NCBI RefSeq assembly: GCF_018531495.1
Contig: NZ_JAHDTI010000014.1
Coordinates: 186,001-250,000, forward strand
Source of the DNA: Nonomuraea sediminis
GTDB lineage: Bacteria > Actinomycetota > Actinomycetes > Streptosporangiales > Streptosporangiaceae
Direction of reading: 5' to 3'
Length of the DNA stretch: 64,000 bases
Shown: positions 8,575 through 16,658 of the stretch, piece after piece
How the letters are laid out: each line of letters opens with the position of its first letter
How positions within the stretch are numbered: the first letter of the stretch is position 1
The notes under the pieces: generated by a model
Told to the model about the DNA's origin: nothing
The model's database searches: none
Seen by the model: the letters and a program-made list of their open reading frames with translations, nothing else
Made by a program: the position numbers and the translations under genes

Positions 8575-10191
8575 ATGTCAGAGGAGTACCGGCGCAACGG
8601 TTGGTGGCGGAGCGAGACCTTCCTGGACGACCTGAAGCGCCACGTCGCAACATCTCCCGACAAGTCCGTCCTCATCAGTCGTCGAGTGGCCGACGGCGTC
8701 ACCGATGACATCACCTACGCCGAGCTGGACCGGCTGACCGACCGGATCGCCCACGGCCTGATCCGGCTCGGCGTGCGGCCGGGTGACTTCGTGGCCGTCC
8801 AGTTGCCCAACCGCAAGGAGACGCTCCCCCTGACGCTGGCCTGCATCAAGATCGGGGCGCGCATCGCGCCGCAGATGCAGCTCTACCGGCACCGCGAGCT
8901 GGACTTCATGATCCGGCTGACCGAGGCGCGGGTGTTCATCACCCTGAACACGATCGGCGACCTGGCCACGGCCGAGATGGCGATGACACTCTCGCAGGAG
9001 ATCCCGGCGCTGGAGCACGTGGTGGTCATCGGCGGCGACGGCCCGCTCGGGTCGCTCGACTTCGACGAGCACCTGCTCGGCGACGAGCCCGGCGATCCCC
9101 AGGAGCTCGAGGGCAGGGCGCTGGGACCCGACGACCCGTTCCTCATCCTGTTCACCTCGGGCACGACGGGCGAGCCCAAGGGCGCGCTGCACAGCCAGAA
9201 CACCCTCTACGCCGCCATCAAGGGCTACGCCGAGGCGTACGACCTGGACGACAGCCTGGTCATCATGACCTCCCAGACCTCCATGCACTACGTGGGCCTG
9301 GTGATGACGTACCTGACGGCGCTGACGCTGGGCGGCACCGCGGTCACCGCCGACGTCTGGGACCCCGGCCTCTACCTCGACCTCGCCGTCGAGCACGGCG
9401 TCACGCTGTTCTACGGCTCGCCCCCGTTCGCCAGGGACATCAGCGAGGAGCAGGCGGCCCGCCCGCGCGCGCTCCCGAGCCTGCGCAGCTTCGTGTCGGG
9501 CTCGGCGCCCGTCCCGCCGATCCTCGTGGAGCGGCTGAACGACACCCTCGGCGTACGGGTGTACGCGCTGTGGGGCATGACCGAGAACGGCGGCGTCACC
9601 ATGACCAGGCCGCAGGACCCGCCGGAGCGGGCCGGGGAGAGCGACGGCACCGTGGTGGACGGCATGGAGGTCCGCGTCGTCGACGAGGACAACCGGCCGG
9701 TCCCCACGGGGGAGATCGGCGCGCTGCAGGTGCGCGGCGCGGCGCAGTGCCTCGGCTACTACCTGCGCGACGACATCTACGGCAAGTCGATCACGCCCGA
9801 CGGCTGGTTCGACACCGGCGACCTGGCCCGCGACGACGGCTACGGCGGCATCCGCATCTCCGGCAGGACCAAGGACGTCATCGTCGCCAAGGGGTGCTTC
9901 AAGATCCCGGTGAGCGACGTCGAGGCGCTGCTCGGCAGGCACGGCGCCATCCGCGACGTCGCGCTCATCGGCATCCCCGATCCGACGCTGATCGAGCTCG
10001 TGTGCGTCGTGGTGACGCCGTCCGGGCAGCCGCCCACGCTCGAGGACCTGCGGACCTACATGAAGGAGGCCGGGGTGAACGAGACGTTCTGGCCCGAACG
10101 GCTCGAACTGATCGACGCGATGCCGCGGACCGCCACCGGCAAGATCCGCAAGGTCGAGCTGCGGGAGCGGTTCGGCGTGGCGTCCGGCTGA
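8575..10191 (+). CDS. AMP-dependent acyl-CoA synthetase/ligase
   Basis: A 538-aa stand-alone adenylate-forming enzyme. It has FTSGTTGEPKG (from F193), YALWGMTENGG, GWFDTGDLARDDGYGGIRISG, GRTKDVIVAKGCFKIPVSDVE and the catalytic C-terminal Lys in TATGKIRK (K523). The segment KGCFKIP differs from the more usual GGENIxP at the hinge side. It should activate a carboxylic acid and pass it to CoA or a carrier domain, for example to the A-T-R carrier or as a tailoring acyl group. ATG 8575 is favoured by GGAAAGG seven bases upstream; an in-frame GTG at 8569 would be too close to that site. It is part of the encapsulin operon. Confidence 0.9.
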   Translation: MSEEYRRNGWWRSETFLDDLKRHVATSPDKSVLISRRVADGVTDDITYAELDRLTDRIAHGLIRLGVRPGDFVAVQLPNRKETLPLTLACIKIGARIAPQMQLYRHRELDFMIRLTEARVFITLNTIGDLATAEMAMTLSQEIPALEHVVVIGGDGPLGSLDFDEHLLGDEPGDPQELEGRALGPDDPFLILFTSGTTGEPKGALHSQNTLYAAIKGYAEAYDLDDSLVIMTSQTSMHYVGLVMTYLTALTLGGTAVTADVWDPGLYLDLAVEHGVTLFYGSPPFARDISEEQAARPRALPSLRSFVSGSAPVPPILVERLNDTLGVRVYALWGMTENGGVTMTRPQDPPERAGESDGTVVDGMEVRVVDEDNRPVPTGEIGALQVRGAAQCLGYYLRDDIYGKSITPDGWFDTGDLARDDGYGGIRISGRTKDVIVAKGCFKIPVSDVEALLGRHGAIRDVALIGIPDPTLIELVCVVVTPSGQPPTLEDLRTYMKEAGVNETFWPERLELIDAMPRTATGKIRKVELRERFGVASG

Positions 10192-10192
10192 C

Positions 10193-11572
10193 GTGGCCGG
10201 GTCACGGGCGCTCCCGCTCGCCGTACTGTGCGGGAGCGCCTTCCTCGGCGCGATCGACGTGCAGCTGGCGAACATCGCCTTCCCCGACATCCTGCACAGC
10301 TTCCCCGGCAGCAGCCTGGCCGAGCTGTCGTGGGTGTTCAACGGCTACGCGATCGTGTTCACGGCGGCGCTGTTACCCGCGGGCGGGCTGGCCGACCGGT
10401 TCGGCTACCGCCGGGTCTTCCTGACCGGGCTCGCGGTGTTCGTGGTCGGGGCCGCGCTGTGCGCGATCGCCCCGTCGGCGGGCGTGCTGATCGCCGCCAG
10501 GGTCGTGCAGGGCGTGGGCGGCGGGGTGATCACGCCGCTGACGCTCGCCCTGATCCTGCCGTACTACCCGCCAGAGCGCCGCGGCACGGCGATCGCCGTG
10601 TGGAGCGCGGCGCAGTCGGTCGCGACGGCGTCGGGGCCCTCGCTCGGCGGCATGCTCGTCGGCGTCTGGGACTGGCGGACGGTGTTCTTCCTGCACCTGC
10701 CGGTCGGGCTCGTCATCCTGGCGGGCGCGTGGCGGATCGTGAAGCCGGGCGTGACGCAGACCGCCACGTCCAGGCTGCCGGACATCACCGGCCTGTTCCT
10801 GCTCGTGGGGGCCATCGGCCTGCCCTCGCTGGCGATCGTGCAGAGCGACGCGTGGGGCCCGGGCAGCCCGGGCACGATCATCGCGCTCGCCGCGGGCGTC
10901 GCGGTGGGCGTGCTGTTCGTCCGGCGCGCCCGCAGGCACCCCGCCCCCATCGTGGACCTGAACGCCCTGCGGGCGCGCGGCACCCAGCGGGCCAACCTCG
11001 CGATGTTCCTGCTCGGCCTGGTGATGTTCGCGCTGCCGCTGGCCAACATCCTGTTCCTGACCAGGATCTGGGGATACTCCGAGGCCGCGGCGGGGCTCGC
11101 GATCACCCCCGGGGCGCTCGCCCAGGTGCTGACCGCGCCGCTGGCCGGGCGGCTGGTGGCCAGGACCGGTCACCGGAGGCTGGCGCTGTGCGGGGTCGCG
11201 CTCCTCGCGCTGGCCACGGCGTACCTGGCGTTCGCGGCGGGCGGCGGCCATACCTATCTCACGATGGTCCTCCCCGCGGTCGTCCTGTCGGGGACCGGGA
11301 TCGCGGTGCTGGTCAACTCGCTCAGCGGCGCGGCCGTGGCCGAGATCCCGCCCTCGCGGCTGGCCACCGGCACCGCCCTGTCGGTCACCTCCAGGGCCGT
11401 CGGCGCGGTCATCGGCGTATCGGCGCTCGTGCTGGTCCTGTCGGGCGACCGGCTCGGGTCGATCGGCGCCTACCAGGGGGTCTGGACGACGATGATGGCG
11501 ATCTGCGCCCTGGTCGCCGTCGCCGCCGCGGGCCTGCGCACCCCGGAGCCCCAGCCGAGCCCGTCCAACTGA
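10193..11572 (+). CDS. MFS exporter, DHA2 (14-TM) type
   Basis: A 459-aa membrane protein with about 14 hydrophobic segments. ADRFGYRRVF matches MFS motif A after TM2, and ASGPSLGGMLVG matches the antiporter motif C of drug:H+ antiporter families. Such proteins export small hydrophobic or anionic compounds. The GTG start is 1 nt after the ligase stop, so it ends the encapsulin operon and is the obvious candidate to export the product or provide self-protection. Directly after its stop, in the same frame, lies a remnant of a GntR regulator. Confidence 0.9.
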   Translation: MAGSRALPLAVLCGSAFLGAIDVQLANIAFPDILHSFPGSSLAELSWVFNGYAIVFTAALLPAGGLADRFGYRRVFLTGLAVFVVGAALCAIAPSAGVLIAARVVQGVGGGVITPLTLALILPYYPPERRGTAIAVWSAAQSVATASGPSLGGMLVGVWDWRTVFFLHLPVGLVILAGAWRIVKPGVTQTATSRLPDITGLFLLVGAIGLPSLAIVQSDAWGPGSPGTIIALAAGVAVGVLFVRRARRHPAPIVDLNALRARGTQRANLAMFLLGLVMFALPLANILFLTRIWGYSEAAAGLAITPGALAQVLTAPLAGRLVARTGHRRLALCGVALLALATAYLAFAAGGGHTYLTMVLPAVVLSGTGIAVLVNSLSGAAVAEIPPSRLATGTALSVTSRAVGAVIGVSALVLVLSGDRLGSIGAYQGVWTTMMAICALVAVAAAGLRTPEPQPSPSN

Positions 11573-11740
11573 AGCGTCGACCAGATTGTTGACAATTTTG
11601 CCGACAGAAACGGCCGCCCGGGCGTCTCCCTGCCTGAACACCTGGCCATCATCGACGCCGTCTGCGCCCACGACCCCGAGGCCGCGGAGCAGGCCGCCCG
11701 CGCCCACCTGCGCAGCGTCATCAAGACCCTGCTCACCTTG
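11573..11740 (+). pseudogene. Remnant of a GntR/FadR-type regulator (C-terminal FCD end)
   Basis: Immediately after the exporter stop, and in its frame, the sequence reads DQIVDNFADRNGRPGVSLPE, HLAIIDAVCAHDPEAAEQAA and RAHLRSVIKTL. This is the last helix pair of an FCD (FadR C-terminal) domain, with the usual His-rich helix followed by a DPEAAE..A..HL pattern. There is no start codon, no winged-helix domain and no room for one, so this is the 3' stub of a deleted regulator. Its end overlaps the 3' end of the convergent hydrolase gene. It marks a deletion or recombination border at the downstream edge of the encapsulin cluster. Confidence 0.7.
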
Positions 11741-12938
11741 CCGGCTGCAGGAGATCGTCCAGCCAGTCGAAGACCACCTGGTCGAACCGCGACCGGTTGA
11801 GCGCCTCGGTGTGCCCGCCCGCGCCCTCGTCGGCGGTGAACCTGGCGAAGGTCTTCGGGCACACCAGGGCGTCGTAGAGGCGATCCGCGTACGAGGCCGT
11901 GGGATCGTTCTCCGCCCACACCACCAGCGTGGGGCAGGAGATGCCGGCCACCACGTCCGAGAGGCGATAGCGCGCCAGGTCGACGACGTACTCCCCCAGC
12001 GTCTTCAGCCCGTGGACCCACAGACCGCGCTGGATCAGCCGCCACCGCGCCACCGGGTCCGCGGACACCTCCGACAGGTACGGGTCCAGCTCCGCCAGGT
12101 CCACGTCGGGCAGCCGGTCCCTGATCTCCTCGGGAAGCGGCAGGACGGCGTGAATGGCGCCCAGCTGGTCGTACTGCCCCGGGTCCGCGATCAGCGCGGC
12201 GATCCGGTGCTCGACGCCGGCGGCGCGCGGCGCCAGGAACCCGCCGAAGCTCCACCCCATGACCGCGATCCGGTCCGGGTCGATCTCGTGCCGGGTCAGC
12301 GCGAAGTCGATGATCGGCCGGAGCACGTTCTCCCAGTCGGGCCGCATGCGCAGCCCCTGCTTGATCAGCACCCGTCCCTGTCCTGGCCCGTCGACCAGCA
12401 GGCAGTTGTACCCGCGGCGGGTCGCGGGCACCGCGTGCGACCAGTACATCTCGTGCACGTTGGAGTCGTAGCCGTTCACCCCGACGAGCGTGGCGCGCCG
12501 GTGCCGCGAATCATCGGCCAGGCAGAGGTACCCCGGCAGCACGGTCCCCTCGAAGGGCACCTCGACCGGCACCACGGGCGGCGTCATCAACTCCGCGAAA
12601 CGCGAGAAACACGACGCCTCCCGATCCGAGGCGACGACGAGCCGGCTGTCGACCGGCTCCCCGAACAGCGGAAGGCACGCGACGCGGTAGTAGGTGGAGG
12701 CCCGCAGGAACGCCTCACGAGCGCTCACGGCGTGCCCGGCGGTGTCGCTCTCGGATCCCTGATCCTCGAGCCGCCCCGCGGTCGACACCCACGCGTTGTA
12801 CCAGCTGGTGGGGTCGCCGGAAACGATGTTCGCGGCGGTGGCGGCGCATTCGCCGTACTCGGCCCCACCCCGCGAGATGGTGGACACGGCCCGCCAGGCG
12901 AACATGTCGAACAGCGGATCGTCGAAGAACAGCTTCAC
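11733..12938 (-). CDS. Alpha/beta hydrolase
   Basis: A 401-aa protein with an N-terminal helical region (about 1-130) and an alpha/beta-hydrolase core. It shows VGVNGYDSNVHEMYW, LLVDGPGQG and the nucleophile elbow GWSFGGF (GxSxGG). LVVWAENDPTASY gives the acid Asp and EGAGGHTEALNR the catalytic His. The arrangement resembles the carbon-carbon hydrolase/2,6-dihydropseudooxynicotine hydrolase type; the substrate is unknown. I chose GTG 12938, which overlaps the upstream gene's stop (GTGA). Longer in-frame starts would run through that gene. It faces the encapsulin operon and is probably not part of it. Confidence 0.85.
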   Translation of the reverse strand: MKLFFDDPLFDMFAWRAVSTISRGGAEYGECAATAANIVSGDPTSWYNAWVSTAGRLEDQGSESDTAGHAVSAREAFLRASTYYRVACLPLFGEPVDSRLVVASDREASCFSRFAELMTPPVVPVEVPFEGTVLPGYLCLADDSRHRRATLVGVNGYDSNVHEMYWSHAVPATRRGYNCLLVDGPGQGRVLIKQGLRMRPDWENVLRPIIDFALTRHEIDPDRIAVMGWSFGGFLAPRAAGVEHRIAALIADPGQYDQLGAIHAVLPLPEEIRDRLPDVDLAELDPYLSEVSADPVARWRLIQRGLWVHGLKTLGEYVVDLARYRLSDVVAGISCPTLVVWAENDPTASYADRLYDALVCPKTFARFTADEGAGGHTEALNRSRFDQVVFDWLDDLLQPAR

Positions 12939-13189
12939 GCCACACCCCCGTTGACGCACGACTCCTCGAGCAGGTCGGCCTGTCCCGCGACGGCCCATCC
13001 CCGTGGGACACCGGTGATCCGGATGGAGCGTCTCGGCGCGATGCCCAGCCGAGCCGCGCACTCAGGCCCGATCCCGAGGGCCTGGGACGCCGGTGTGCGC
13101 AGGCGGTGCCGGCAGGCCCGGCACCGGGCCAGGTGGGAGCGGAGCTTGAACTCCTCCAGGTCGAGGACGAGCAACTGCAGTTGACCCAT
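12935..13189 (-). CDS. Small DUF6011-like zinc-ribbon protein
   Basis: An 84-aa protein with CRACRHRLRTPASQALGIGP followed by ECAARLG. The CxxC...S..GIGPxC pattern is that of DUF6011, a small putative zinc-binding domain. The ATG at 13189 is preceded by GGAGGAAGAGGGC; a longer ATG start at 13210 is possible. Its stop overlaps the GTG of the hydrolase gene by 4 nt, so the two are likely made together. The function of the domain is unknown. The third and fourth zinc ligands are not fully clear: Cys in GPEC is one candidate and the late Cys in LLEESCVN another. Confidence 0.7.
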   Translation of the reverse strand: MGQLQLLVLDLEEFKLRSHLARCRACRHRLRTPASQALGIGPECAARLGIAPRRSIRITGVPRGWAVAGQADLLEESCVNGGVA

Positions 13190-13339
13190 GCCCTCTTCCT
13201 CCCGATCCATGTCCCCAGTTCATCAGCTTCCCGCCGCCGACCTGCGGATTCGAGCAACGTGTCGGCCAACCCACGGGGAAGGATCATCCATGACGCGCGA
13301 TTGCCCTTGATCCGGTCGCGGTGGTGGTCCGGTAAGCCC

Positions 13340-14008
13340 CTAGGCGTCCAGGCCGTTCAGCATGAGGGTGATGCCGCGGCGGAAGCGGGCGTCCATCGTG
13401 CGCGCCGTCAGGTCGTCGGCCAGCAGGCGGACGCTCGGGAACTCCTCCTCCGGCAGCGCCTTGAGCTGCTGGTTGACCCGGGCGAGCACGTCGGACGGAT
13501 CGCCGCCCGCCGCCTCGGCCGAGTTCATCGGCCGCAGCTCCTGCAGGACGAAGCCGCTGACGTAGCCGGTCAGCAGGAACGCGGTCTCCGCCGCGGCCCG
13601 CCGTTCGACTCCCGCCGACAGCAGGGCCGACAGCAGCGTCTCCAGGGCGCGCAGCGTGTTGGGCCCCTGCACCCAGCGGCCCGCCATGATCTTCGCGGCG
13701 TCGCGGTTGGCCAGCAGCAGCCGGCGGTACTCCACCAGCGCCGCCTCCACCCGCTCGCGCCAGGGCAGCGCGGGGTCGGGCCAGACCGCCTCGCTCAGCA
13801 GGTCGTCGGCCACCAGGTCGACCAGCTCGTCCTTGCCGCTGACGTGCCAGTAGAGGGAGGAGACGTCCACGCCCAGGCGCAGCGCCACGCGCCGCATGCT
13901 CAGCCCCTCCACGCCCTGCTCGCGCACCAGGTCGCGGGCGGCCGCCACCACGGCCCCGAGGGACAGCTCGGAGCCCGAGGCGGGCCGACCGCGCCGAGGT
14001 CTGGTCAC
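13340..14008 (-). CDS. TetR family transcriptional regulator
   Basis: A 222-aa regulator. The N-terminal helix-turn-helix is seen in LSMRRVALRLGVDVSSLYWH near residues 40-59, typical of the TetR_C-type branch where SSLYWHV replaces the usual ALYYHF. It lies divergent from the F420-type oxidoreductase at 14078 across a 69-bp gap holding a strong palindrome, so it probably represses both. The GTG at 14008 follows AAGGAGG-CGGC. The ligand is unknown. Confidence 0.88.
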   Translation of the reverse strand: MTRPRRGRPASGSELSLGAVVAAARDLVREQGVEGLSMRRVALRLGVDVSSLYWHVSGKDELVDLVADDLLSEAVWPDPALPWRERVEAALVEYRRLLLANRDAAKIMAGRWVQGPNTLRALETLLSALLSAGVERRAAAETAFLLTGYVSGFVLQELRPMNSAEAAGGDPSDVLARVNQQLKALPEEEFPSVRLLADDLTARTMDARFRRGITLMLNGLDA

Positions 14009-14040
14009 GCCGCCTCCTTCTGGGTTAGGCTCCCCATCCT

Positions 14041-14061
14041 ACTAAACCAACACTGTTGGAT
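14041..14061. promoter_or_regulatory. Palindromic operator between TetR and oxidoreductase genes
   Basis: CCAACA-C-TGTTGG at 14047-14059 is a perfect dyad around one base, and outer TAA/TTA bases extend the symmetry with one mismatched pair. It lies 19 bp before the oxidoreductase ATG, between divergent genes, where a TetR dimer would block transcription of both. Confidence 0.7.
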
Positions 14062-14077
14062 TAAGGGAGATGCGATC

Positions 14078-15046
14078 ATGTTCGACACCCGGTTCGGACT
14101 TCTGATCCCGCAGCGCGGCGTCGGCTTCGGCCTCGGAACGCTGGACGAGCTGCTGCACCTGGGCGTACTGGCGGAGGACAGCGGCGCGCTGAGCTCGGTG
14201 TGGGTGGGCGACAGCCTGACCGCGCAACCTCGGCCCGACTCGGTCTCGCTGCTGGCCGCGCTCAGCTCGCTCACCCGCCGCGTCAGGCTGGGTACGGCCT
14301 GCCTGGCCAGCTTCCCGCTGCGCGACCCGGCGCAGCTGGCCTACCAGTGGGGCACCCTCGACCAGCTGTCCGGCGGGCGCATGGTCCTCGGCGCGTGCAC
14401 CGGGCTGGTCTCCGGCGGGGTCAGCCAGGCCGAGGGCGCCCACTGGGGTGTGCCCGACCGCGAGCGCGCCGCCCGCCTGGAGGAGAACGTACGGATCTGC
14501 CGCGCGCTGTGGACCGGCGAGGCGATCGACTTCGACGGCCGCTTCCACACCTACCGCGACCTGGCCATCGCCCCCACCCCGGTGCAGGATCCGTGCCCGG
14601 TGGTGATCGCCGCCAACCCGTGGAACCCCGCCTTCGCCGACCGGGCGCTGCGGCGGGTGGCCCTGCTCGCCGACGGCTGGATGACGGCCTCCAGCTGGCC
14701 CGGCCTCTTCGACGGCCTGTGGGAGCGGCTCCGGGCCCTGCTGGCCTCGGCGGGGCGCGATCCGGGTACGTTCCCGGTCATCGCGATGCACAACGTCAGC
14801 ATCGGGCAGGACAGGGAGGCGTGCCTGGCCGAGACCTCCCGCTTCATCGCCACCCACGAGAACGGCGAGGAGCCCCCGCGCGAGATGGTCACGGCCTGGA
14901 CGGCCGCCGGGCGGCCCGCCGAGTGCGCCGCCGGCCTGCGCGCCCTGCTCGACGGGGGCGCCACCCACCTGGCGCTCCGCCTGACCTCGTGGGACCAGCG
15001 CACACAGCTGTCACGCCTGGTCGAGGAGGTCCTCCCGCTGGTGTAG
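14078..15046 (+). CDS. LLM-class (F420/flavin-dependent) oxidoreductase
   Basis: A 322-aa luciferase-like monooxygenase fold protein. It shows FGLLIPQRG at the N-terminus, GTACLASFPLRDPAQLA, GGRMVLGACTGL and the later NPWNPAFADRALRR strand, all typical of the bacterial luciferase/F420-dependent reductase superfamily. In actinomycetes many such enzymes use F420H2, but the cofactor cannot be fixed by eye. ATG 14078 is preceded by AAGGGAG. It is divergent from a TetR gene with an intervening operator, so it is probably induced by the compound that the TetR protein senses. Confidence 0.87.
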   Translation: MFDTRFGLLIPQRGVGFGLGTLDELLHLGVLAEDSGALSSVWVGDSLTAQPRPDSVSLLAALSSLTRRVRLGTACLASFPLRDPAQLAYQWGTLDQLSGGRMVLGACTGLVSGGVSQAEGAHWGVPDRERAARLEENVRICRALWTGEAIDFDGRFHTYRDLAIAPTPVQDPCPVVIAANPWNPAFADRALRRVALLADGWMTASSWPGLFDGLWERLRALLASAGRDPGTFPVIAMHNVSIGQDREACLAETSRFIATHENGEEPPREMVTAWTAAGRPAECAAGLRALLDGGATHLALRLTSWDQRTQLSRLVEEVLPLV

Positions 15047-15709
15047 TCAGTCGAGGCCGACGTGCCGGGCCAGGACGGCCACCTGCTCGGCGAAGTGCTC
15101 GATGAACTCGGCAGACCTGGGATCGGCGCCGCAGACCCCCTCGATGACGTGCGGCAGCGTGGTAGGCGCCATGGCGGCGGCCATCAGCATGACCAGCAGG
15201 CAGGCAGGATCCAGCTCGGCGGGAAGCCGGCCGGCCCGCTGCAGCTCGCGCAGCCCGTCGAGGCCTTCGCCGAGCATTCTGGCGCGGGCGGCGTGGTCGG
15301 GGTCGCCCTCCGGGCCGCTGTATTGCAGGCCGCTCCAGGCCAGCAGGCGCGGCCCGTCCGGGTTGTGCAGCGCCTCCAGGGCGTGGCGCCGCAGTTGCTC
15401 GGGCAGCGGTGTGCCCGGTGCCGCCAGCTCGCGCTGCCGTTGCTGCCACTGCTCCGACATGGCCTGGTAGAGGCCCTCTTTGCCGTCGAAGTAGTAGTAG
15501 ATCAGCTGCTGGTTGACACCGGCTCTGGCGGCGATCGCGCTGGTCCTGGCGCCCGCGTAACCGTGCGCGCCGAACTCGGCCAGCGCCGCTTCCAGGATGA
15601 GCTTGCGGGTGCGCTCCGCGTCGCGCTGCCGCTCCTGCGGCTTGGGCGACCTGCGAGGTTTCGACGGCGACACAGAGGGATCGTACACACGCTTGAGAAA
15701 ATTGATCAA
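15047..15709 (-). CDS. TetR family transcriptional regulator
   Basis: A TetR protein of up to 220 aa with helix-turn-helix AGARTSAIAARAGVNQQLIYYY near residues 50-71. It starts directly behind the convergent oxidoreductase stop. The start is uncertain: TTG 15709 is the longest, while GTG 15688 or GTG 15673 would give 213 or 208 residues; none has a clear ribosome site. The upstream DNA contains TTGATCAA and a looser ATCA...TGAT dyad (about 15703-15720) that could be autoregulatory. The upstream neighbour on the same strand is the PEP-mutase-like gene. Confidence 0.85.
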   Translation of the reverse strand: MINFLKRVYDPSVSPSKPRRSPKPQERQRDAERTRKLILEAALAEFGAHGYAGARTSAIAARAGVNQQLIYYYFDGKEGLYQAMSEQWQQRQRELAAPGTPLPEQLRRHALEALHNPDGPRLLAWSGLQYSGPEGDPDHAARARMLGEGLDGLRELQRAGRLPAELDPACLLVMLMAAAMAPTTLPHVIEGVCGADPRSAEFIEHFAEQVAVLARHVGLD

Positions 15710-15738
15710 CTAACTGATTGACAGACTCAAGCAAACTG

Positions 15739-16551
15739 TCAGGCCTCGAATGCCTGGTGGAGTTCGGAGATCGAGGCCAGGTCGGTGACGAAGCCGAAGC
15801 GGCCCTGCAGCATCTGCCGGGCTCCGTCCAGGAAGGAGCGCAGGGCGAGGCGGGACAGCGCGCCTCCGATGCTCACCCGGCGCACGCCGATCTCGGCGAG
15901 CCCGTCCAGCGTGATCGTGGGATCGGCGAAGCCCATCACCACGTTGACCGGCTTGCCGACGGAGGAGACGACGGCGCGCATCTGGTCGAGGGTGCGCAGC
16001 CCCGGCGCGTACAGCACGTCCGCGCCGGCGGCCTCGAAGGCCTGCAGCCGCCTGATGGTGTCGTCGAGGTCGTTGACCCCGTGCAGGAGGTTCTCCGCCC
16101 TGGCGGTCAGGACGAGTGGGACGGGCAGGGCACGGGCGACCTCCACGGCCGCGCGCACCCGCTCCACGGCGAGCCCGAAGTCGTAGATCGGCGCGCCGGG
16201 GTCGCCGGAGGCGTCCTCGATGGACGCCCCGACCGCGCCGTGGGCGCAGGCCCGCTCGACCATCTTGGCCGCCTCCGCGGGCTCGTCGGCGTAGCCGTTC
16301 TCCAGGTCGGCGTTCACCGGCAGCGACGTCGCCTCACTGATGACGCGGCAGTTGTCGAGGATGTCCTGCTTGCCGGCCCTGGTGCGGCCGAGCGCGTTGG
16401 CCACGCCGAGGCTGGTGGTGGCCAGGGCTTCGTAGCCGAGTCCTGCAAGCAGCCGCGCCGTCCCCGCGTCCCACGGGTTCGGGATCAGGAAGGGCTCCGG
16501 TCGCTCGTGCAGAGCACGGAAACGGACGGCCTTCGTCAGCTGGTCGATCAT
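15739..16551 (-). CDS. Isocitrate lyase/PEP mutase family protein
   Basis: A 270-aa (beta/alpha)8 protein of the ICL/PEP mutase superfamily. It shows LIPNPWDAGTARLLAGLGY near the N-terminus, NADLENGYAD (Mg-binding Asp region), GASIEDASG and VLTARAENLL. The superfamily makes or breaks C-C or P-C bonds alpha to a carboxylate. The loop Cys typical of true isocitrate or methylisocitrate lyases (KKCG) is absent. This subgroup is often annotated only as 'isocitrate lyase/phosphoenolpyruvate mutase family'. It is divergent from the LysR gene at 16659 with a T-N11-A box between, so LysR regulation is likely. Confidence 0.85.
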   Translation of the reverse strand: MIDQLTKAVRFRALHERPEPFLIPNPWDAGTARLLAGLGYEALATTSLGVANALGRTRAGKQDILDNCRVISEATSLPVNADLENGYADEPAEAAKMVERACAHGAVGASIEDASGDPGAPIYDFGLAVERVRAAVEVARALPVPLVLTARAENLLHGVNDLDDTIRRLQAFEAAGADVLYAPGLRTLDQMRAVVSSVGKPVNVVMGFADPTITLDGLAEIGVRRVSIGGALSRLALRSFLDGARQMLQGRFGFVTDLASISELHQAFEA

Positions 16552-16638
16552 GATGCGCTCCAGGGATCGGCTGCGGGTACGGGCTCACTGTCGGCGCCGT
16601 CCGAATGATCCGTCAAATGCATAGATGGGATATGACTC

Positions 16639-16653
16639 ATCAGGAATACTGAT
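16639..16653. promoter_or_regulatory. LysR-type T-N11-A box
   Basis: ATCAG-GAATA-CTGAT is an inverted repeat with 5-bp arms that contains T(16640)-N11-A(16652). It lies just upstream of the LysR start and downstream of the divergent PEP-mutase-like promoter region, the classical place for autoregulation plus divergent control. Confidence 0.55.
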
Positions 16654-16658
16654 TGATT

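Noticed and set aside
8578..10341. A 587-codon minus-strand frame opposite the acyl ligase
   Set aside because: No domain character and His/Arg/Gly-rich antisense composition. The plus strand encodes a canonical adenylating enzyme.
11586..13184. A 532-codon plus-strand frame opposite the alpha/beta hydrolase
   Set aside because: It is out of frame with the FCD remnant and antisense to a well-defined hydrolase and zinc-ribbon protein.
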